This document shows, one piece after another, positions 55,901 through 64,000 of a DNA stretch of 64,000 nucleotides. This DNA is from CAYXLI01 sp964464925 (GTDB taxonomy: Bacteria > Acidobacteriota > Terriglobia > Bryobacterales > Bryobacteraceae). The position numbers and the translations under genes are program-made. The notes beneath the pieces were generated by a model. It saw only the letters and a program-made list of their open reading frames with translations. It made no database searches and was not told the origin of the DNA. Each line of letters starts with the position of its first letter. The first letter of the stretch is position 1. Location: NCBI GenBank assembly GCA_964464925.1, contig CAYXLI010000002.1:1-64000 (forward strand), in the 5' to 3' direction.

Positions 55901-56089
55901 TCCCGCGGGCAATAGAGGAAACCGGAACGCGCCCTCGCCGGAGGTTGCCATCTCCTTCTTGGCATTCGTGTCAAGATTTCGAACTTCCACCCGGGCATCC
56001 GAGATCACCGCTCCGCTGGAATCCTGAACGATGCCGAGGATGTCTCCAGTTGTGGATTGTGAATAGACCGCACAGGCGATGGCGAGCAC
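52922..56089 (-). CDS. TonB-dependent receptor with carboxypeptidase-regulatory-like domain (second copy)
   Basis: About 1055 residues from the GTG at 56089. A carboxypeptidase-regulatory-like domain (GDILGIVQDSSGAVISDARV), a plug region (about 95-215, with QDSYGPSTGGIVQSLN) and a beta-barrel ending RIQVGMRYTF are present. It is an OAR-type outer-membrane receptor like that at 31003. The start is uncertain: GTG 56089 leaves only a short hydrophobic leader, while the frame continues upstream as RIRQFLILLSTVLAIACA, a good signal peptide, without ATG, GTG or TTG before a TAG at 56128. A rare start codon (ATC at 56119) or a sequence error is possible. Confidence 0.85.
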   Translation of the reverse strand: MLAIACAVYSQSTTGDILGIVQDSSGAVISDARVEVRNLDTNAKKEMATSGEGAFRFPLLPAGPYEIAVEKSGFAKYRQGPIVLQLNQSADLKVTLQVSSTAETVDVVSDAPLVNTTNAEIGVNFDAKRITELPLSTNRNLLNLASSVPGVSQISNGNAQFGSSGNQGTESSGLQFAANGMRTRSNAFIIDGQDSYGPSTGGIVQSLNNPDIVAEVRIITNQFAPEYGRAAGSVVNVITKSGTNALHGSAFWFHNDNHFNTLSNTDKSAGFKSAPFRIENQFGGTFGGPVIKDRTFFFGSLLRWTDRRLGSGTTINGAPTAEGRALLNDLAGTRPTVKAFLENIPVGTANGITKTVTVNGRTAVIPLGDVTGSASQKFDDWQSSIRVDHRFTQKHLLTGRYLDDDSLSSGTGQVTPPGLTNVSPSRIRSLSVALNSTIKPTVFNELRASYWRNKSETNAQNPEVAERIPSFQVTDLGLIGFNAGTTRTALGLATNNPQFSTLNNYQLQDSFSILAGSHSMKFGIDFRRQEQFAFFNPNIRGRLEYASLQRMIDDQATVAQINAPLPGASVITYFKYYDYFFFAQDEWRIRPNFTITYGLRYESPGNPLQNLADANKAVVAAFKGDERYRYTPVPGRDTNNWAPRFGFNYRFGRGPGFLGWLTGDERLVLRGGYSRTYDVAFNNIALNVGTAFPFRLVVDIPLDPSLPGLRPNAFTIMDQVRKGNVPPPSNPNLITRTITSKDFRAPFAEQVSMQFQRELPKNFALSVGYVGTKGTALFQSIDGNPPIRGTNGTLRVDPARGIIRERCNCTSSTYHSLQTSLEKRLSNNFSMAMHYTWSSFIDGASEVFNPSSSEIAFPQDPTNRRAERARSTYDRPQRFSTNGVFELPLMRNQTGVLGKILGGWQLNGFLTLQSGAPFTVLNGSDPGGIVTGNLVGTSIRPFLNTTLDLSRMTVREIQQAGGGSLFRGVTAANPVGNAGRNILRADGINRLDFGLIKNTRIREGHLFQLHANFFNATNTRDWGIPEGTYNSPAFLKEGAVEAQNRRIQVGMRYTF

Positions 56090-56280
56090 TGTGCTGAGCA
56101 GAATAAGGAACTGACGGATACGCCCCTACCCCTTCCATACGAGAGACGTTCCCCCAAATCCCGGTGGCGACAGGATAGCATAATTCGGGCATTTCAAAAA
56201 TGCAAATTTGGGCCCGCCAACTGCGATTCCAGCTTTGCCCCGTTGCGAGTAGGACTCAGCCTTCCTAGACCTGGTGTGAC

Positions 56281-58419
56281 ATGATGCTGTTATCCATGCA
56301 TCAGGCGATTGCACGCTTCGTTTTCGTCGCTTCGTTTGGCGCGCCGTGCCTTATAGCTCAAACGGATTGGCCCATCTTCGGCCACGACCCCGGCGCCACT
56401 CGTTACTCTCCGCTGAAACAGATCGACGTGCGCAATGTCGCGCGTCTGCAAAGGGCGTGGACATTCCACAGCGGCAAAGCGGGCTCTGAAGCAATCCCGA
56501 TTGTTACCGGCGGGGTGATGTATGTGAACTCTCCCAACGGCGTGTTCGCATTAGATCCGGATACGGGGAAAGAACTTTGGAGGTATGAGGCCACGAAAGT
56601 GAGTCTCCGTGGACTGGCGTACTGGCCGGGCAACCGCAGTACTCATGCTCGCGTGTTTACAGGCATCGGAAGCACTCTCGCCGCGATTGATGTCACGACC
56701 GGCAAGCCGGCAACAGGGTTCGGGAACGAAGGGTTCGTAGACCTGAAGCAGGACGTACTGGGCGATTTGGAAAATGCGATCATGTCGCTGCAGTCGCCAC
56801 CGGTCATTTTCAAAGACATCGTGATCACAGGCAGCGTCCCTAACGAAGGACAGCCAAGCCGAGGCGCCTACGGGGATATTCGCGGGTGGGATGCGCGTAC
56901 CGGCAAGCTACTTTGGTCATTCCACACGGTGCCGCGCGACGGCGAACCGGGCGTTGAGACATGGGCCGGCGATGGATGGAAGAACCGTTCAGGAACGAAC
57001 GCATGGGGGTTCCTGACTGTAGATTTAGAACGAGGACTGGTATTCATACCGCTCGGCTCGCCAACGTCTGATTTCTATGGCGCCGACCGCCATGGGAAAG
57101 GCCTCTATGGCAACAGCCTGGTAGCTGTAGAGGCAACAACCGGCAAGGTGAAGTGGTACCAGCAACTGGTTCATCATGACCTGTGGGATTACGATCTCGC
57201 CGCCGCACCGATCCTGATAGACGTGAATCGAAATGGACACCGCATTCCGGCAGTGGCGCAGATCACCAAGATGGGGCTCGCATTTATCTTTGATCGCCGG
57301 ACCGGAGAGCCGATCTTTGGTGTAGAAGAGCGGCCTGTGCCGAAGAGCGTGGTTCCGGGAGAGGCATCCTGGCCGACGCAACCGTTTCCGGTGAAGCCGC
57401 CGCCGCTCTCGAAGAACACCTTCACAAAGGAAGACATGTACAACCTCACGCCAGAGCATGCGGCGTTCTGTCAGGAACTCTTCACGAAGAATCACATGTT
57501 CACCGACGGACCTTACACGCCCATGCCGCTGGACGGCAATGCGCTGCTGTTCCCGAGCACGCTCGGTGGCGGCAACTGGGGCGGATTCTCGTACGATCCG
57601 GCTCTCGGCTACATCTTCACGAACGTGATCAATGTTGGCCAGTGGGGACATATGGAGAAACGCGAGGATCCAAAGACGGGCGCGGTGAACTACGTGCGCA
57701 CGTCGCCGTTCGGCACGTATGCCCGTTTCTGGAATCCGGCGAGCCGCATTCCGTGTACGAAGCCGCCTTTTGGCGAACTGGTGGCCGTCAACGCGAATAC
57801 GGGGGATATCGCGTGGAAGGTGCCACTCGGCAGGGTGCCGGAGTTGGAGGCAAAAGGAATCAAAAACACGGGGACAATGAACCTGGGTGGGAGTATCACC
57901 ACGGCCGGAGGGATTCTGTTCATTGGCGCTACGAATGACAGTATGTTCCGGGCATTCGAATCGAAAACAGGCAAGCTGTTATGGGAGCACCCGATCGACG
58001 CCAACGGTCATTCCATTCCGATCACCTACATGGGCAAAAACAGGAAACAGTATGTCGTGATCATGGCCGCGGGCGGCGGAGGTTTTTTCGGCGGTACGCC
58101 GTCCGACAGCTTAATGGCGTTCGCACTGGCGGAGAGCGGAGCGGCCCCAAGGGTCACGGCCATGCCGCCGCGACCCTTGGTGAGAGAGTCCGCGAAAACG
58201 GCTCCAGCGACACTACCGAACGGGCCAGGGCGTGATCTCGTGCAACGGACGTGCGGCAGTCAATGTCATGGGATCGGTACAGTCACGAGCCAGCGAAGGT
58301 CCCGCGCCGAGTGGTCGGCGATGATCGACAGCATGGTGACAAGGGGCGCATCCGCAACCGATTCCGAGATCAAAGCGATTGCGGATTACCTGACGCAGCA
58401 CTTCGGCCATGATAAATAG
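56281..58419 (+). CDS. PQQ-dependent dehydrogenase (quinoprotein) with CxxxCH motif
   Basis: A 712-residue exported beta-propeller dehydrogenase. The N-terminal hydrophobic leader ends near LIAQ. WPIFGHDPGATRYSPLKQI and repeated WxxxxxTGK.LW blades (DPDTGKELWRYE, NANTGDIAWKVPLG) are typical PQQ-propeller motifs, and the sequence resembles quinoprotein glucose dehydrogenases. The C-terminal 60 residues look like a cytochrome-c domain, but the haem motif reads CGSQCH, i.e. CxxxCH rather than CxxCH. It likely oxidises a sugar or alcohol in the periplasm. It is closely followed by an esterase gene; the substrate is unknown. Confidence 0.85.
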   Translation: MMLLSMHQAIARFVFVASFGAPCLIAQTDWPIFGHDPGATRYSPLKQIDVRNVARLQRAWTFHSGKAGSEAIPIVTGGVMYVNSPNGVFALDPDTGKELWRYEATKVSLRGLAYWPGNRSTHARVFTGIGSTLAAIDVTTGKPATGFGNEGFVDLKQDVLGDLENAIMSLQSPPVIFKDIVITGSVPNEGQPSRGAYGDIRGWDARTGKLLWSFHTVPRDGEPGVETWAGDGWKNRSGTNAWGFLTVDLERGLVFIPLGSPTSDFYGADRHGKGLYGNSLVAVEATTGKVKWYQQLVHHDLWDYDLAAAPILIDVNRNGHRIPAVAQITKMGLAFIFDRRTGEPIFGVEERPVPKSVVPGEASWPTQPFPVKPPPLSKNTFTKEDMYNLTPEHAAFCQELFTKNHMFTDGPYTPMPLDGNALLFPSTLGGGNWGGFSYDPALGYIFTNVINVGQWGHMEKREDPKTGAVNYVRTSPFGTYARFWNPASRIPCTKPPFGELVAVNANTGDIAWKVPLGRVPELEAKGIKNTGTMNLGGSITTAGGILFIGATNDSMFRAFESKTGKLLWEHPIDANGHSIPITYMGKNRKQYVVIMAAGGGGFFGGTPSDSLMAFALAESGAAPRVTAMPPRPLVRESAKTAPATLPNGPGRDLVQRTCGSQCHGIGTVTSQRRSRAEWSAMIDSMVTRGASATDSEIKAIADYLTQHFGHDK

Positions 58420-58426
58420 ATCATTT

Positions 58427-59509
58427 ATGTCGAAACTCGCCACGCTTCTCTCACTGTGTGCCGTGTTGAGCATTTCAGCTCAGACTCCATCCGTGGTCTC
58501 GCCGGATGTACACGCTGATCGAACGGTGACCTTTCGTGTTTACGCTCCGAAGGCAACCGAGGTTGGATTCTACGGTGACTGGATGCCTGCCGGCACCATG
58601 CAGCCAATGGCCAAAGGTTCTGACGGAATCTGGGGTATCACAACCGCGCCGCTTCCGCCGGGCATCTACATTTACTCGTTCACAATCGACGGTCTGACGA
58701 TAGCGGATCCGGTAAATCCGCGAGTCAAACTGAGGGCCAGGACTTCGGCCAGCCTGGTGGAAGTAAAGGGAGACAGTCCGGCCCCGTGGGATGCGCGTGA
58801 CGTTCCGCATGGATCCGTGGAGATCAATTATCAGAACTCGAAAGCGCTCACCGGCGAGACACGATCCTTCTGGGTTTATACTCCGCCCGGGTATGACAAA
58901 GATCGCGTCCGCCGCTATCCCGTTCTCTATTTATTCCACGGCTCGAATGACACAGCAGGTGGCTGGGTATTGGCAGGACAGGCCAACTACATTCTCGACA
59001 ATCTGCTTGCCGACCAGAAGATGGTTCCGATGATTGTGGTGATGCCATTTGGCCATGCGGTGCCCTTCGGCTCACCGCGCGAAATACAATCCACGAATAC
59101 GGCGATGTTTGAACAATATCTACTCCAGGATGTGATGCCGTTGATTGAAACGAAATACCGCGTGCGCACGGACCGCGGCAATCGCGCAATCGCGGGCCTT
59201 TCCATGGGTGGCGGACAATCGCTCTCCATCGGACTGAGCCATCCCGATCTCTTCAGCGCCGTTGGTGCATTCAGCGCGGCCGTGCCTCAAGGCCTGGAGG
59301 CTCAATTCGATAGATTGTCGAAGAACAAGCTCAAGATCCTGTGGTTTGGCTGCGGCACGGCCGATTCCCTCTTTAAGAGATCGGAAGATCTGGACACGCT
59401 GTTGACGCAGCACGGAATTCCCCACACGTTCCGGCCGAGCCCGGGAGCACACACGTACACGGTGTGGCGGCAATATCTGGGCGAGTTCGCACCGCTATTG
59501 TTCCGATAG
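58427..59509 (+). CDS. Secreted esterase with CBM48-like N-terminal domain
   Basis: About 360 residues. The ATG at 58427 begins a clean signal peptide (MSKLATLLSLCAVLSISAQ); an ATG at 58409 overlaps the PQQ gene and adds six residues. A CBM48/E-set domain (FRVYAPKATEVGFYGDW, about 30-110) precedes an alpha/beta-hydrolase esterase. The nucleophile is in GLSMGGG (about residue 255) and the His in GAHTYTVWR near the end. This architecture is known for feruloyl/acetyl-xylan-type esterases (CE1-like). Probable plant-polymer use; substrate not proven. Confidence 0.85.
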   Translation: MSKLATLLSLCAVLSISAQTPSVVSPDVHADRTVTFRVYAPKATEVGFYGDWMPAGTMQPMAKGSDGIWGITTAPLPPGIYIYSFTIDGLTIADPVNPRVKLRARTSASLVEVKGDSPAPWDARDVPHGSVEINYQNSKALTGETRSFWVYTPPGYDKDRVRRYPVLYLFHGSNDTAGGWVLAGQANYILDNLLADQKMVPMIVVMPFGHAVPFGSPREIQSTNTAMFEQYLLQDVMPLIETKYRVRTDRGNRAIAGLSMGGGQSLSIGLSHPDLFSAVGAFSAAVPQGLEAQFDRLSKNKLKILWFGCGTADSLFKRSEDLDTLLTQHGIPHTFRPSPGAHTYTVWRQYLGEFAPLLFR

Positions 59510-59520
59510 AAAGCAACCTC

Positions 59521-60546
59521 ATGAAAGTTCTCTTCATCGGCGGTACAGGCATTATCAGTACCGCGTCTGCGCAACTCGCGGCAGAGCGCGGGATCGATCT
59601 TACGCTATTGACTCGTGGTCATCACGCGCCGTCACTCCCGGCTGGAGTCCGCACGTTAAGGGTAGATATTGATGACTCTGCCGCGGCGGCACGACTGCTC
59701 AGGTCCGAGTCTTTCGATGTGGTGGTGGACTGGATCGCGTTCACGCCGGAGCATATCGAGCGTGACCTGGAACTCTTTCGGGGTAAAACTCGGCAGTACA
59801 TTTTCATCAGCTCTGCAAGTGCGTATCAGAAGCCGGTGACTCACTATCTGATTACTGAGTCGACGCCGCTGAGCAATCCGTATTGGGATTACTCGCGCAA
59901 TAAGATCGCGTGCGAAGAGCGGCTAATGAACGCTTATCGGGAGGAGGGCTTCCCAATCACAATCGTGCGGCCATCGCTCACATATGGCGATACGCAGGTC
60001 GCTCTCGCAGTAAACAGTTGGGCGAAATCGTACACGGTGGTGGACCGGATGCGCCGCGGTAAGAAGGTGATCGTGCCGGGTGACGGATCCTCGCTCTGGG
60101 TGATCACGCATAACACGGATTTCGCGAAGGGATTGGTGGGACTGCTCGGCAATGAACAGGCGATCGGACATGCGTTCCACATCACAAGCGATGAAGTGAT
60201 GTGCTGGGACCAGTTTTATCGCATCGTTGGCGAGGCGGCGGGCGTGGAGGCGAACCTAATCCATGTTGCATCCGACTTCATTAGCGCGTGCCTTCCGGAT
60301 AAGATCGGCGGATTACTGGGAGACAAGGCCGTAAGCGTAGTGTTCGACAACACCAAGATCAAAAGGTTCGTACCCGGATTTTGTGCGACAACACCGTTTG
60401 GACAAGGAATCCGCCGCACTCTTGCCTGGTTCGACGCGGACCCCGGGCGCAGAGAGATCGACAAAGAAGCTGATGCGGCTTACGACAAATTAATAGAAAG
60501 CTATGAGCGAGGCACGCGCGAGGCGTTGCGGTACTTTCGTTCGTGA
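59521..60546 (+). CDS. NAD-dependent epimerase/dehydratase (SDR family)
   Basis: A 341-residue extended short-chain dehydrogenase. The start at ATG 59521 puts the NAD-binding GGTGIIS directly at the N-terminus (MKVLFIGGTGIISTASAQ), as in the family. The longer frame from 59464 lies inside the esterase gene. The SSASAYQKP and YSRNKIACEERL segments hold a catalytic Tyr-x3-Lys-like motif (YSRNK). A nucleotide-sugar or related substrate is likely. It follows the esterase by 11 bases, so the PQQ enzyme, esterase and epimerase may share a transcript. Confidence 0.85.
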   Translation: MKVLFIGGTGIISTASAQLAAERGIDLTLLTRGHHAPSLPAGVRTLRVDIDDSAAAARLLRSESFDVVVDWIAFTPEHIERDLELFRGKTRQYIFISSASAYQKPVTHYLITESTPLSNPYWDYSRNKIACEERLMNAYREEGFPITIVRPSLTYGDTQVALAVNSWAKSYTVVDRMRRGKKVIVPGDGSSLWVITHNTDFAKGLVGLLGNEQAIGHAFHITSDEVMCWDQFYRIVGEAAGVEANLIHVASDFISACLPDKIGGLLGDKAVSVVFDNTKIKRFVPGFCATTPFGQGIRRTLAWFDADPGRREIDKEADAAYDKLIESYERGTREALRYFRS

Positions 60547-60550
60547 GGGC

Positions 60551-60582
60551 TTGACCCCAATAGTCGCCGTACGGTGTACAAT
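60551..60582 (+). promoter_or_regulatory. Possible promoter of the DUF1553-DUF1501 pair
   Basis: TTGACC (60551-60556) and TACAAT (60577-60582) lie upstream of the ATG at 60603 but are 20 bases apart, longer than the usual 17. Weakly supported. Confidence 0.3.
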
Positions 60583-60602
60583 TTGGCACAGGCCTCGTTG
60601 CT

Positions 60603-63176
60603 ATGCTTCGCCTTCTCGCGCTCGCCGTTGCCGCAGCTACTCTAGGCAGTGATTGTGCGACGGCACAGGCAGTCTCCTTTTCCAAGGAGATCCAGCCTAT
60701 TTTCGAAGCGTCCTGCTGGAAGTGTCACGGTACCGCCGTACAGCTTTCCAAACTGGATCTCCGCACGCGTGAGGGTGCGCTGCGAGGAGGCCAGCACGGA
60801 GCGGCCATTACGCCGGGCAACCCGCAAGCCAGCAAACTGTTCCGCATGATTTCGGGCGCGGAGAAGCCCGCCATGCCGCTAGATGGCAAGCTGACAACGG
60901 AACAAGTGAATGCGGTCCGCCGCTGGATTGAAGCAGGCGCGCCGTGGGAAGCCGTCTCGCAAACGAACAACTCTGCAAAGCCGGATCTGGAAGCCGGTGA
61001 AGTGCCCGACGAAGCACGCCAATATTGGGCTTTTCAGAGACCCGTACGCCGGCCAGTTCCACAAGCAGCCCGCCATCCTGTTGACGCGTTCCTATTAAAG
61101 GCGATGCAGGAGAAAGGGCTGAAACCGGCTCCTCGCGCCGACGCTGTGACACTCGTGCGCCGCGCTTACCTGGATCTGACCGGTCTTCCGCCGACACCCG
61201 CCGAGGTTGTCGATTTCGTGAGTGACCGCTCACCCGATGCCTGGGAGAAATTGATCGATCGTTTGCTCGCTTCCCCGCACTATGGCGAACGCTGGGGGCG
61301 CCACTGGCTCGACGTCGCCCGCTATGCCGATTCGAACGGTTACGAGCATGACTTCGACCGCCCCAATGCGTGGCGCTACCGCGACTACGTTATCCAGTCT
61401 TTCAATCGCGATACGCCGTGGAACGTGTTCCTAAGGGAGCAGATCGCCGGTGACGAGCTCGATTGGGTTTCGAAGGACAGTCTCATCGCAACGGGATTTC
61501 TTCGGAGTTACGCAAAGGTCGGCTTCCGTGAGAAGGACAACCCGGAGTTTCGCTACGAGTATCTCGATGACATGATCGCTACGGTGGGCCGAGGCATCCT
61601 GGGCATGACCGTTCAATGTGCGCGCTGCCATAATCACAAGTTCGATCCGATTCCGCAGAAAGATTATTACCGGCTACAGGCATCGCTGTTCGGTTATGTA
61701 GAGGTGGATCATCCGCTGACGACACAGGCGGAAGCCGAGGCATACGAGAAAACGCTGGCGTCGGTGACGGCACGTGCGAACGCGGTCCGCATGCAGATAC
61801 GCGCATTGGAGCAGCCATACCGGGAGGTTCTGCTCGCACAGAAGTACAAGAAATTCCCAGCGAACGTGCAGACCGCGATTGCGACTCCGGAAGCACAGCG
61901 CACACCAGGCCAGGTGCTGCTTGCAAACCAGGTGATCCGCACTGTGTCGGTAGGCAGCGGTGAGATTGACCGCCTCATGAAGCCAGAGGACCTGGCGCGC
62001 AAGAAGGACTTGAACGCGCAATTGAGCGCTATAGAGAAGGAGCGCCCAGCCCCAATTCCGGTCGCGGCAGGAATCACGGATGGCGATTATCGCTTCACGC
62101 CCGACGGTCCGGGGGACGAGCCTGCTCCGGGCAAAAGAGTGAAGACCGAGGCCTTCGAGGGATCTTTTCTACACAAAGGGCCTGAAAAGTACATTGCGCC
62201 GCCATCTTATTTTTTGATTCGCGGCGACGTGAATAGCCGCGGTTCCCAGATGCAGCCGGGCTTCCTCACGGTGGCTACGTATGGTAATCCGCCCGTAGAA
62301 CTGCCGCCCGCGAACGGGCACACGTCCGGGCGGAGACGGGCGCTCGCCGAATGGCTGGTCTCACCGGATAATCCGCTGACGGCACGCGTGATTGTGAACC
62401 GGATCTGGCATCACCACTTTGGACGCGGTATCGTGGCGACGCTGGATAATTTCGGCAAGATGGGCGAGTTGCCCACGCATCCTGAATTGCTCGACTGGCT
62501 GGCACTGGAGTTCATGGATCGCGGTTGGAGCGTGAAGCAGATGCACCGCCTGCTGATGACATCGGAGGCCTATCAGATGTCATCGCAATTCACTGACGAA
62601 AGTAACGTGCAGCGCGACCCACAAAACAAGTATGGTTGGCGATTCCGTTCCCGGCGGCTGGAGGCTGAGATCGTTCGCGATGCGATTCTGGCCACTAGCG
62701 GCGGACTGAACCGGGAGGTTGGCGGTCCGCCGGTCTTCCCTGCTCTCTCCGGTGAAGTGCTGCAGCAAATGACCCATGGCATTTGGAATAAGCAGCCTGA
62801 CGGCCCGTCGACGTGGCGCCGCAGCGTCTACATTTACCGGAAGCGTGGCCTGCCGTTTCCTATGCTCGAGTCTTTCGACCTACCGGACCAGAATATTTCC
62901 TGCGGGGCGCGCTCGGTATCGACAGTCCCGACGCAGGCGCTGATGCTGCTGAATGACGAGTTTGTGGTGAAGCAGGCGGAACTGTTCGCGCAGCGCGTGC
63001 AAGAGGCGGCACCAAGGGACCCGCAGCAACAGATCGAGCTGGCTTATCGGATCGCGGTCGGCCGCGTGCCCGATGTGATCGAGCGCGAAGCTGCGCAGGC
63101 GTACCTGCAGAAACACTCGCTGGCGGGGTTTACACACGTGCTGCTGAACCTGAATGAATTTGTCTACCTGAGGTAA
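60603..63176 (+). CDS. PSCyt1/DUF1549/DUF1553 domain protein (planctomycete-type cytochrome c)
   Basis: An 857-residue exported protein. After a signal peptide (about 1-23) the PSCyt1 domain has a CWKCHG haem motif (about residue 38). DUF1549 follows (TLVRRAYLDLTGLPPTP ... HYGERWGRHWLDVARYADS) and DUF1553 makes up the C-terminal part (WRRSVYIYRKRGLPFPML, PTQALMLLNDEFV). A second CxxCH, CARCH, lies at about 340. Such proteins are abundant in planctomycetes and acidobacteria, generally paired with DUF1501, and are proposed to act in polysaccharide catabolism. It is followed two bases later by the DUF1501 gene. Confidence 0.88.
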   Translation: MLRLLALAVAAATLGSDCATAQAVSFSKEIQPIFEASCWKCHGTAVQLSKLDLRTREGALRGGQHGAAITPGNPQASKLFRMISGAEKPAMPLDGKLTTEQVNAVRRWIEAGAPWEAVSQTNNSAKPDLEAGEVPDEARQYWAFQRPVRRPVPQAARHPVDAFLLKAMQEKGLKPAPRADAVTLVRRAYLDLTGLPPTPAEVVDFVSDRSPDAWEKLIDRLLASPHYGERWGRHWLDVARYADSNGYEHDFDRPNAWRYRDYVIQSFNRDTPWNVFLREQIAGDELDWVSKDSLIATGFLRSYAKVGFREKDNPEFRYEYLDDMIATVGRGILGMTVQCARCHNHKFDPIPQKDYYRLQASLFGYVEVDHPLTTQAEAEAYEKTLASVTARANAVRMQIRALEQPYREVLLAQKYKKFPANVQTAIATPEAQRTPGQVLLANQVIRTVSVGSGEIDRLMKPEDLARKKDLNAQLSAIEKERPAPIPVAAGITDGDYRFTPDGPGDEPAPGKRVKTEAFEGSFLHKGPEKYIAPPSYFLIRGDVNSRGSQMQPGFLTVATYGNPPVELPPANGHTSGRRRALAEWLVSPDNPLTARVIVNRIWHHHFGRGIVATLDNFGKMGELPTHPELLDWLALEFMDRGWSVKQMHRLLMTSEAYQMSSQFTDESNVQRDPQNKYGWRFRSRRLEAEIVRDAILATSGGLNREVGGPPVFPALSGEVLQQMTHGIWNKQPDGPSTWRRSVYIYRKRGLPFPMLESFDLPDQNISCGARSVSTVPTQALMLLNDEFVVKQAELFAQRVQEAAPRDPQQQIELAYRIAVGRVPDVIEREAAQAYLQKHSLAGFTHVLLNLNEFVYLR

Positions 63177-63178
63177 CG

Positions 63179-64000
63179 ATGCGGCGCTTCCGGACCAGGA
63201 GGGATTTCTTATTTGAATCGTGCGGCGGAATTGCCGGGCTGGGACTGGCGTCTCTGCTACAACAGGACTCCCTACTAGCCGGAGAGTGCGGCACGACGCC
63301 GGCAGCGAAGAAACCGCATTTCGCACCGCGGGCCAAAAGTGTCATTTCGCTCTTCATGAGCGGCGGCGTAAGCCATGTGGACACGTTCGATCCGAAGCCT
63401 GCGCTGAACAAGTACGCCGGACAGCCGCTGACGGGCAAAGGCGACGTGGTTGTGCGCCAGGGCCATCCGGGGCCGCTGATGCCGAGCCCCTTCACGTTCA
63501 AGAAGTATGGGCAGAGCGGGCTCGACGTATCGGAGATCTTTCCCAACATCGGTTCGCATGCTGATGAACTCGCCGTGATGCGTTCCGTCTTCAGCAAGTC
63601 CAACGATCACGTGCAGGCTTTTTACGCGCTCTCCTCCGGCATGATTCGGATGGGCTTCCCAAGCATTGGCTCGTGGGTGACGTACGGATTAGGTTCGGAA
63701 TCGCAGAGTCTGCCGGCATTCGTGGTGATTTACGACGGCCGCGGAGCTCCGTTCGGTGGGCCTTCCAACTGGAGCGCAGGATTCATGCCGGCCGCCTATC
63801 AGGGAACGGTTTTCCGCCCATCCGGGGCTCCTATTCTGGATCTTCAACCGCCATCGCGCGTGTCGCAAGACGAGCAGAGGGCGCGGCTGGATCTTCTCGA
63901 AAAGCTGAACCGGATCGACCTGGAGAGAAACCCGGGAAATTCGGAACTCGGAGCACGCATCGAATCGTACGAACTCGCGTACCGCATGCAGGGGTGTGCG
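63179..64000 (+). CDS. DUF1501 family protein, N-terminal part (runs off window)
   Basis: An open frame from the ATG at 63179 runs 274 codons to the window edge. GAGGT lies five bases upstream and the DUF1553 stop two bases before. The N-terminus MRRFRTRRDFLFESCGGIAG has a twin-arginine-like RRDFL motif before a hydrophobic stretch, suggesting Tat export. Then come SVISLFMSGGVSHVDTFDPK, typical of DUF1501 (sulfatase-like fold), and SKSNDHVQAFYALSSG. The partner role with DUF1553 proteins is expected. The C-terminus is not seen. Confidence 0.9.
   Translation, partial: MRRFRTRRDFLFESCGGIAGLGLASLLQQDSLLAGECGTTPAAKKPHFAPRAKSVISLFMSGGVSHVDTFDPKPALNKYAGQPLTGKGDVVVRQGHPGPLMPSPFTFKKYGQSGLDVSEIFPNIGSHADELAVMRSVFSKSNDHVQAFYALSSGMIRMGFPSIGSWVTYGLGSESQSLPAFVVIYDGRGAPFGGPSNWSAGFMPAAYQGTVFRPSGAPILDLQPPSRVSQDEQRARLDLLEKLNRIDLERNPGNSELGARIESYELAYRMQGCA

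Noticed and set aside
60584..60601. A second TTGGCAC followed by TTGCT upstream of the DUF1553 gene.
   Set aside because: The spacer is eight bases instead of five, so GG and GC are out of register for sigma-54.

Overview
The window looks like chromosomal DNA of an acidobacterium close to the Solibacter/Bryobacter group. The evidence is the gene content. Two proteins end in the module first named from Solibacter (TIGR03437 type), and one of them is built on NHL repeats. There are two very large TonB-dependent receptors with an N-terminal carboxypeptidase-regulatory-like domain, a serine/threonine kinase fused to TPR repeats, and a PSCyt1/DUF1549/DUF1553 protein followed by a DUF1501 protein. 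Base composition is moderately GC-rich, and GTG and TTG starts are common. No species can be named from sequence alone. I saw no prophage, CRISPR array, tRNA or rRNA gene.

Layout. 1-3.2 kb: the str operon rpsL-rpsG-fusA-tuf on the minus strand; tuf is cut by the window edge. 3.5-6.85 kb: a GH18-like / polysaccharide deacetylase / GT2 fusion. 6.9-11.5 kb: an aromatic amino acid catabolism locus. hmgA, a flavin-reductase-like gene and an acyl-CoA ligase are joined by 4-base stop/start overlaps and diverge from phhA across a short region holding a perfect palindrome. 11.5-14.3 kb: ATP sulfurylase cysD-cysN, where CysN carries a decayed APS-kinase-like tail. 14.4-16.4 kb: nikR-acpS diverging from ispD-ispF. 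16.5-19.1 kb: a cytochrome-c / type II copper monooxygenase-like protein overlapping a cytochrome P450. 19.1-23.3 kb: a tight greA / CDP-alcohol phosphatidyltransferase / M28 peptidase / DASS transporter operon. 23.4-29 kb: two subtilases. 29-36.9 kb: a small Tudor-like protein, then an AsmA / TonB-receptor / aldo-keto reductase / O-methyltransferase run. 37.4-41.8 kb: rpsT, then a compact psd-pssA-(asd-like)-lptE-holA operon. 42-49.6 kb: the TPR kinase, two secreted unknowns, a peptidoglycan amidase and an actin-like ATPase.

The most unusual stretch is 49.69-50.48 kb. A textbook sigma-54 promoter (TGGCAC-N5-TTGCT) reads into a roughly 155-nt non-coding segment with three nested helices and ends at a strong intrinsic terminator, so it is a candidate sigma-54-dependent small RNA. 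It abuts a 542-bp element with 47-bp terminal inverted repeats around a fragment of an IS256/mutator-type transposase. The outer 19-20 bp of those repeats also bound a 116-bp MITE-like element 38 kb away between phhA and cysN.

50.6-64 kb: an NHL-repeat protein, a second TonB-dependent receptor whose signal peptide has no normal start codon, a PQQ dehydrogenase with an unusual CxxxCH motif, a CBM48-like/esterase protein, an NAD-dependent epimerase, and the DUF1553-DUF1501 pair, the last running off the window. Two further proteins keep a fold but have lost catalytic residues: the Asd-like protein in the psd-holA operon and the CysN tail.
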